NCBI GenBank assembly: GCA_035552735.1
Contig: DASZKX010000069.1
Coordinates: 1 to 17,370, forward strand
Length of the DNA stretch: 17,370 nucleotides
Direction of reading: 5' to 3'
Source: VAZQ01 sp035552735
GTDB lineage: Bacteria; Pseudomonadota; Alphaproteobacteria; Rhizobiales; Xanthobacteraceae
The number at the start of each line of letters is the position of its first letter. The stretch's first letter is position 1. The notes under the pieces were generated by a model. That model saw only the letters and a list, made by a program, of their open reading frames with translations, was not told where the DNA came from and did not search any database. The position numbers were made by a program, and so were the translations under genes. Positions 13,705 to 17,370 of the stretch are shown here, in pieces.

Positions 13705-14724
13705 ATGATCAGGTCACGACTTTTGCGCTTCATGATTGCCGCAACGCTCGCGGCACCCGCGACCGCCGTGGCGGATCCGGTCGCCGATTTCTATCACGGC
13801 AAGACCGTCAGTCTCTATGTCAGCTTTCCGCCCGGCGGCGGCTACGACATCTATGCGCGGGTGCTGTTGCCGTATTTCAGCCGCCACATTCCGGGCAATC
13901 CCTCGATCGTGGTCAAGAACATGGAGGGCGGCAGCGGCGTCAGGGCCGCCGGTTATATCTCGACCATCACGCCACAGGACGGGACGTCGCTCGGCCTGTT
14001 CCTGGACACCTTGACGCTCGGCAAGGCGCTGGGCGGACCCGGCGAGTTCGACCCGGTCAAGCTCGTCTGGATCGGGCGCATCGTGTCGACCGCAACGCTC
14101 GCCATGGTCTGGCATACCTCCGCGGTCCAATCGATCGCGGAGGCCAAGCAGCGGCAGATTATCATCGCGGCCAGCGTTCCCTCCAACAGCTCCTCGTTCA
14201 TTCCGACCGCCCTCAACGATCTCATCGGCACCAAATTCAAGATCGTGCGCGGCTTCCCGGGCTCGCCCCCGATGGCGTTGGCGATGGAACGCGGCGAGGT
14301 CGATGCCATCGGGGGCATGAGCTGGGAGGCGATCCAATTGACCAAGCAGGACTGGCTCGCCGAGAAGAAGGCCAAGGGCCTCTACACCCACGGGGCGCTA
14401 CGGATCAAGGGTCTGCCCGATGTTCCGGGCCTGCTCGATCTCGCGGTCGACGACAAGTCGCGGCGCATTCTCGGCCTCATGGGCGGTGGTCCGGATATCG
14501 GCCGTTCGCTCGTCGCCGAGCCCGGCATCCCGGGCGAGCGCGCCGCGGCCTTACGCAAGGCCTTCATGGATACGATGCAGGACCCCGAATTCGTCGCCGA
14601 CATGCACAAGCGCAATCTCGGCGTCGAGCCGTTGAGCGGCGACGCGGTGCAGAAGATCGTCGCCGGCGCGGTCGCGACCCCCAGAGAGCTGGTGGAGCAA
14701 GCCGCCCATTACGCCGGGCAGTAA
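13705..14724 (+). CDS. TctC-like periplasmic solute-binding protein C
   Basis: Predicted 339-residue exported receptor. I chose ATG 13705 because a signal peptide starts there (MIRSRLLRFMIAATLAAPAT, cleavage near AVADP); no strong ribosome site precedes it. A GTG at 13618 in frame has GAGGAA upstream but would add 29 residues before the signal peptide. After the signal come ADFYHGKTVSLYVSFPPGGG, YDIYARV (47-53), NMEGGSG (72-78) and QDGT (91-94). It is the same divergent TctC-like branch as the two paralogues at 4818-7000, with PPGGG in place of GSGGG and lower similarity. The C-terminus (FMDTMQDPEFVADMHKRN to TPRELVEQA) is the segment that the orphan ORF at 11001 resembles. It lies 109 bases after the enolase-superfamily gene and 57 before the next receptor, probably one transcript. 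The ligand is unknown. Confidence 0.87.
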   Translation: MIRSRLLRFMIAATLAAPATAVADPVADFYHGKTVSLYVSFPPGGGYDIYARVLLPYFSRHIPGNPSIVVKNMEGGSGVRAAGYISTITPQDGTSLGLFLDTLTLGKALGGPGEFDPVKLVWIGRIVSTATLAMVWHTSAVQSIAEAKQRQIIIAASVPSNSSSFIPTALNDLIGTKFKIVRGFPGSPPMALAMERGEVDAIGGMSWEAIQLTKQDWLAEKKAKGLYTHGALRIKGLPDVPGLLDLAVDDKSRRILGLMGGGPDIGRSLVAEPGIPGERAAALRKAFMDTMQDPEFVADMHKRNLGVEPLSGDAVQKIVAGAVATPRELVEQAAHYAGQ

Positions 14725-14730
14725 ATTGTC

Positions 14731-14775
14731 GAAGTCGCAGGACAAGAAGTCGCGGGACAAGAAGTGCCAGGAGAA
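14731..14775 (+). repeat. Three tandem 15-base units before a receptor gene
   Basis: The units GAAGTCGCAGGACAA (14731-14745), GAAGTCGCGGGACAA (14746-14760) and GAAGTGCCAGGAGAA (14761-14775) fill the gap between two receptor genes. The third supplies the AGGAGA ribosome site (14769-14774) for the ATG at 14782. Units 1 and 2 differ at one base. In the frame shared by both flanking genes the units would read EVAGQ, EVAGQ, EVPGE without a stop. Confidence 0.85.
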
Positions 14776-14781
14776 ACCGAG

Positions 14782-15804
14782 ATGCGCCGTCGCGCAAGAA
14801 CCTTCGCAAAGACCATCGTTACGAGCGTCGTCGTGGCGACTATGGCCATCGGGAGTGCCGGATTGATCGGCGCCGCGCGGGCGCAGGACAAGATCACGCT
14901 GCGCTATGGCCAAATCGCCAATTCGGCGCGCAGCATCTCCTCGGTCGCCCTCGCGGTGGCGCAGCGCAAGGGCTTCCTCGAGCGCGAGGGCATCGACCTC
15001 AAGGTGGTCGGGCTGCGCGGCACCCAGTATCAGATCGAGGAGCTCGACAAGGGCAATGTCGATGTCAGCCACACGGCGACGCCCTATCTGATCCAGGCGG
15101 TGCTGGGCGGCTCCAATTCGGTCGGCATCGTGGGCGCGGCCGCCAATACGATCTACAGCCTGGTCGCCCAACCACAGATCAAGTCGTTCGACGATCTGCG
15201 CGGCAAGCTCGTCGGATTGTCGCTGCCGATCGACACCATCTCCATCGCCACCCGCATGCTGCTCGCCCGGCACGGGCTGCCGGAGTCTTCCTATCGCACC
15301 AAGGAGCTGGTGGGCACGCCGGTGCGCGCCGACTGCCTGACCGGCGGCGACTGCGCCGCCGTTCCGCTCGGCCAGCCCGATGACATCGTCTTTTCGCAGA
15401 AAGGCTTCAGCAAGCTCGGTGACTCGCTCGAGGTCATCCCGGCCCTGCAGTTCAGCGTCATCGCGGCACGCCGCGACTGGGCGCAGTCCCACAAGGACGC
15501 CGTGCTGCGGTTCACCAGGGCGTTCGGGGCCGCCTATCGATTCATGCGCGAGCCCGCCAATCGGGACGAGATGACGCGCATCGCCGCCGAATCGACCGGC
15601 GCCCCGCCGGCGGTGGCGCGGGCGGTGCTCGCCTTCTTCTACGAACCCGACCGCGGCGTGATGCCCAAGCAGGCCGAGATCGACATGGCGGGCCTGACCG
15701 CCGTGATCGAGCTCCTGGGCCGCACCGGCGAGCTCAAAGCACCGCTTCCCGCCGCCGAGCGCTTCGTCGACCTGCAGTATTTGAAGGCAGCCGGGCTGCA
15801 GTAG
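14782..15804 (+). CDS. NMT1/SsuA-type ABC solute-binding protein
   Basis: Predicted 340-residue exported binding protein of the ABC nitrate/taurine/thiamine-precursor type. The ATG at 14782 follows AGGAGA (14769-14774) with 7-base spacing; a GTG at 14764 lies upstream of that ribosome site. The signal peptide has a basic start (MRRRARTFAK), a hydrophobic core (about 11-30) and cleavage near AARAQD. The mature part has ITLRYGQ, AVAQRKGFLEREGIDLKVV (59-76), LDKGNVDVSHTATP (89-102) and SFDDLRGKLVGLSLP (135-149), the standard order of this fold. It lacks neighbouring ABC membrane or ATPase genes, which usually accompany such proteins. It is the last gene of a plus-strand run with the enolase-superfamily enzyme and a TctC-like receptor, so it may bind a pathway substrate or serve as a sensor. 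Its TAG stop (15802-15804) lies within a palindromic repeat. The ligand is not predictable here. Confidence 0.9.
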   Translation: MRRRARTFAKTIVTSVVVATMAIGSAGLIGAARAQDKITLRYGQIANSARSISSVALAVAQRKGFLEREGIDLKVVGLRGTQYQIEELDKGNVDVSHTATPYLIQAVLGGSNSVGIVGAAANTIYSLVAQPQIKSFDDLRGKLVGLSLPIDTISIATRMLLARHGLPESSYRTKELVGTPVRADCLTGGDCAAVPLGQPDDIVFSQKGFSKLGDSLEVIPALQFSVIAARRDWAQSHKDAVLRFTRAFGAAYRFMREPANRDEMTRIAAESTGAPPAVARAVLAFFYEPDRGVMPKQAEIDMAGLTAVIELLGRTGELKAPLPAAERFVDLQYLKAAGLQ

Positions 15805-15862
15805 GGGCGGCCCTCGTGGCCGCCCTTTCGCAGGAGCGGGCGCCCACGAGGGGCGCCCCTAC
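15801..15862. repeat. Palindromic REP-like element between convergent genes
   Basis: The outer arms 15801-15819 (GTAGGGGCGGCCCTCGTGG) and 15844-15862 are complementary at 18 of 19 positions, and the inner CGCCC (15821-15825) and GGGCG (15838-15842) extend the stem around a loop of about 12 bases. The receptor's TAG stop (15802-15804) is inside the left arm. The hairpin ends 28 bases before the stop of the DUF1993 gene on the other strand, so it may stop transcription both ways. It is the same family as 9340-9453. Confidence 0.8.
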
Positions 15863-15890
15863 GATCGCGGTCGGTGAATATCCGCCATCC

Positions 15891-16406
15891 TCACAAATTC
15901 ACCGGTGTTCCCATGAAATCCCGCTTGCCGAGCTCGACCCCGCAGTGGCGCAGGATGTCGTAGGCGGTGGTGCAGTGAAAATAGAAATTCGGCAGGATAT
16001 GATTGAGCAGCAGCCCCTGCCCGCTGAATTTGCGCTCGTTGCTGCCGAGCTTGAGAACGATCTCCTTGTCCTCGCTGCCGTCGATCTGGGCGGGCTTGAA
16101 ACCTTTGATGTATTCGATCGTGTTGGCGAGCCGGCTCTCGAGCTCCGCGAAGCTCGTCTCGGTGTTGGGCAGGTGGAGCGGCTCTGAGCCGGCGAGCGCG
16201 CTGCAGGCCCGGATCGGGTGGGCGGTCGCCTGCTGCACCTGGCGCACCAGCGGATACATGTCGGGATAAAGCCGCATGCCGAGCAGGAAGGCGGGATCGA
16301 TCTGCTTGGCCTCCGCATGCGCGGCGGCCTTGCCGAGCACGGCCGAGAGCGCGGTCAGGAGCTGCACGAAGATCGGCACCGACACTTTGTACATTGAGAT
16401 GGTCAT
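15891..16406 (-). CDS. DUF1993 family protein
   Basis: Predicted 171-residue cytosolic protein. The ATG at 16406 gives the family's typical start MTISMYKVSVPIFVQLLTAL; the ribosome site is weak (GGGGAC). Conserved stretches are FLLGMRLYPDMYPLVRQVQQ (41-60), SFAELESRLANTIEYI (85-100), and the C-terminal LLNHILPNFYFHCTTAYDIL (133-152) with His136 and His144. DUF1993 proteins are short, helical and related to the DinB-like four-helix bundle, where paired His residues can hold a metal. No enzymatic role is established that I know of. It is a lone gene divergent from the MDR oxidoreductase (176-base gap) and convergent with the receptor at 14782. Its relation to the catabolic genes is unclear. Confidence 0.88.
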   Translation of the reverse strand: MTISMYKVSVPIFVQLLTALSAVLGKAAAHAEAKQIDPAFLLGMRLYPDMYPLVRQVQQATAHPIRACSALAGSEPLHLPNTETSFAELESRLANTIEYIKGFKPAQIDGSEDKEIVLKLGSNERKFSGQGLLLNHILPNFYFHCTTAYDILRHCGVELGKRDFMGTPVNL

Positions 16407-16517
16407 GGAACGGGGTCCCCGGTCTGAGTGTGAATGGTAAGGCCCGGCGCTGAGTCTAGCGTGCCGCGCGCTCGGCTCAAGGCATCGAGCGGCGATATCT
16501 GCACGCGGGCGCATGCA

Positions 16518-16546
16518 TTGACTTGCCAAAACATTCAAGCGAGTGA
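16518..16546 (+). promoter_or_regulatory. Weak candidate promoter for the oxidoreductase gene
   Basis: TTGACT (16518-16523) is a good -35 box. With a 17-base spacer the -10 would be GAGTGA (16541-16546), which is a poor match. It is in the right place, 37 bases before the ATG at 16583. No equally good box is seen for the leftward DUF1993 gene in the 16407-16582 gap. Confidence 0.25.
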
Positions 16547-16582
16547 TGGCCGCAATCAGCGTTGTAGGGAGACAGGTTTCGG

Positions 16583-17370
16583 ATGAAGGCGATCGTGATC
16601 CACAATTTCGGGCCGCCCGAGGTTCTCAAATACGAGGATGTTCCGGATCCCGTTCCCCGGCTGGGCGAGATCCGCGTCAGGATTCACGCCGCGACCGTCA
16701 ACCGCGTGCTCGACGTGAGCCTGCGCGCCGGCAAGGAGCCGCGCCGCGCGCCGGTGCTGCCGCTCATCCCGGGCGTCGATTGCGCCGGCGTCGTGGATGC
16801 GGTGGGAGCCGGGGTCACGCGCTGGAAAATCGGCGCCCGGGTCGCGGTCGCCGGAACCATGCCGCTCAACCCCTGCCCGGAGGACTGCGACGACTATGCC
16901 GGGCCGACCGGCATGATGGGCATCAAGCGGCCCGGCGGCTTCGCCCAATTGGTGGCTGTGCCGGCCTGCATGGTGGTCGCGGTTCCGGCCGGCCTGGATT
17001 TCCACGACGCGGCCGTGATCATGCGGCACGCGCCGACCGCCTGGAACCTGCTGGTCAACACTGCCAAGCTCGAGCGCGGCGAGACCGCTCTCATCATGGG
17101 GGCCGGCGGCAATCTCGGGCTGACCGGCATCCAGATCGCCAAGAACGTGGTCGGCGCCAAGGTCATCGCAGCCGCCGGCTCGGATGACCGGGTCCAACAG
17201 GGGCTCGCGCTCGGCGCCGATTTCGGCATCAACTACAACACCCACGATATTCGCGCGGAGGTGATGCGTTTGACCGATGGCCGCGGCGTCGACGTGCTCT
17301 ACGACAATATCGCCAACCCCAAGGTGCTGCCGCAGGCGTTCACCGCCATCGGCTTCGGCGGCCGCCTGGT
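16583..17370 (+). CDS. MDR-family oxidoreductase (quinone-reductase-like), 3' end missing
   Basis: The first 262 codons of a medium-chain dehydrogenase/reductase; the gene runs past the window edge with no stop. ATG at 16583, with AGGGAGA (16566-16572) and AGG (16574-16576) upstream. The N-terminal GroES-like domain shows MKAIVIHNFGPPEVLKYEDV, GEIRVRIHAATVN (28-40) and IPGVDCAGVV (62-71). The nucleotide-binding domain starts near 167 with ALIMGAGGNLGLTGIQIAK (169-187), and GADFGINYN and GRGVDVLYDNI follow as expected. The Cys that binds catalytic zinc in alcohol dehydrogenases (just after the HAATVNR segment) is absent, so it is probably a zinc-independent reductase of the quinone oxidoreductase or enoyl-reductase kind using NADPH or NADH. 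NPCPEDCDDYAG (97-107) may be the remains of a structural zinc loop. Its gene is divergent from DUF1993 and not obviously in an operon. Confidence 0.88.
   Translation, partial: MKAIVIHNFGPPEVLKYEDVPDPVPRLGEIRVRIHAATVNRVLDVSLRAGKEPRRAPVLPLIPGVDCAGVVDAVGAGVTRWKIGARVAVAGTMPLNPCPEDCDDYAGPTGMMGIKRPGGFAQLVAVPACMVVAVPAGLDFHDAAVIMRHAPTAWNLLVNTAKLERGETALIMGAGGNLGLTGIQIAKNVVGAKVIAAAGSDDRVQQGLALGADFGINYNTHDIRAEVMRLTDGRGVDVLYDNIANPKVLPQAFTAIGFGGRL

Noticed and set aside
12462..13733. 423-codon minus-strand open frame antisense to the enolase-superfamily gene
   Set aside because: No family resemblance or ribosome site; the plus-strand frame has all metal ligands.
16543..17187. 214-codon plus-strand frame overlapping the oxidoreductase
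   Set aside because: It is the +2 shadow of the MDR gene, whose own frame from 16583 has no stop before the window end and shows the complete family pattern.

Overview
The window reads as GC-rich chromosomal DNA of an alphaproteobacterium, most likely from the Hyphomicrobiales (Bradyrhizobium/Xanthobacteraceae-like). The reasons are the strong G/C preference at third codon positions, the crowd of Bug/TctC-type substrate-binding proteins, an OmpA protein with a Pro/Gln-rich linker, and intergenic palindromes of a type I remember from this order. The taxonomy comes from gene content and remembered repeat styles, not from a marker gene. I see no tRNA, rRNA, CRISPR array, transposase or phage gene.

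Layout. (1) 304-1890 (+): OmpA-family envelope protein with a TTG start and internal Pro/Gln-rich repeats, followed by a strong hairpin. (2) 7000-2081 (-): a four-gene run with short gaps of 68, 47 and 50 bases, encoding two tandem paralogous substrate-binding proteins, a double-cupin protein and a secreted alpha/beta hydrolase. (3) 7253-8359 (+): a secreted NHL beta-propeller protein, then a terminator, then a secreted protein of unknown family (8510-9343). (4) 12205-9461 (-): a tightly packed run of an ACMSD-like amidohydrolase, a small ORF that looks like the orphan C-terminus of a substrate-binding protein, a classical Bug/TctC receptor, and a carboxymuconolactone-decarboxylase-like protein. 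(5) 12408-15804 (+): a mandelate racemase-like enolase-superfamily enzyme, another TctC-like binding protein, and an NMT1/SsuA-type binding protein. (6) 16406-15891 (-): a DUF1993 protein. (7) 16583 to the window end (+): an MDR oxidoreductase, cut by the window edge.

How the genes may work together. The mix of an enolase-superfamily enzyme, amidohydrolase/decarboxylase, cupin, CMD-like protein, periplasmic hydrolase and five solute receptors suggests catabolism of small organic acids or aromatic-derived compounds, with capture in the periplasm. No permease is encoded here (no TctA/TctB, no ABC membrane or ATPase subunit), so the receptors must use transporters encoded elsewhere or have other roles such as sensing. 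The substrate cannot be read from the sequence.

The most distinctive points are the orphan receptor C-terminus locked into an operon by 4-base overlaps on both sides, the density of receptors without permeases, dispersed palindromes whose edges contain or touch the stop codons of neighbouring genes, and a 15-base triplicate repeat that carries the ribosome binding site of the last receptor and lies in the same frame as both genes around it.
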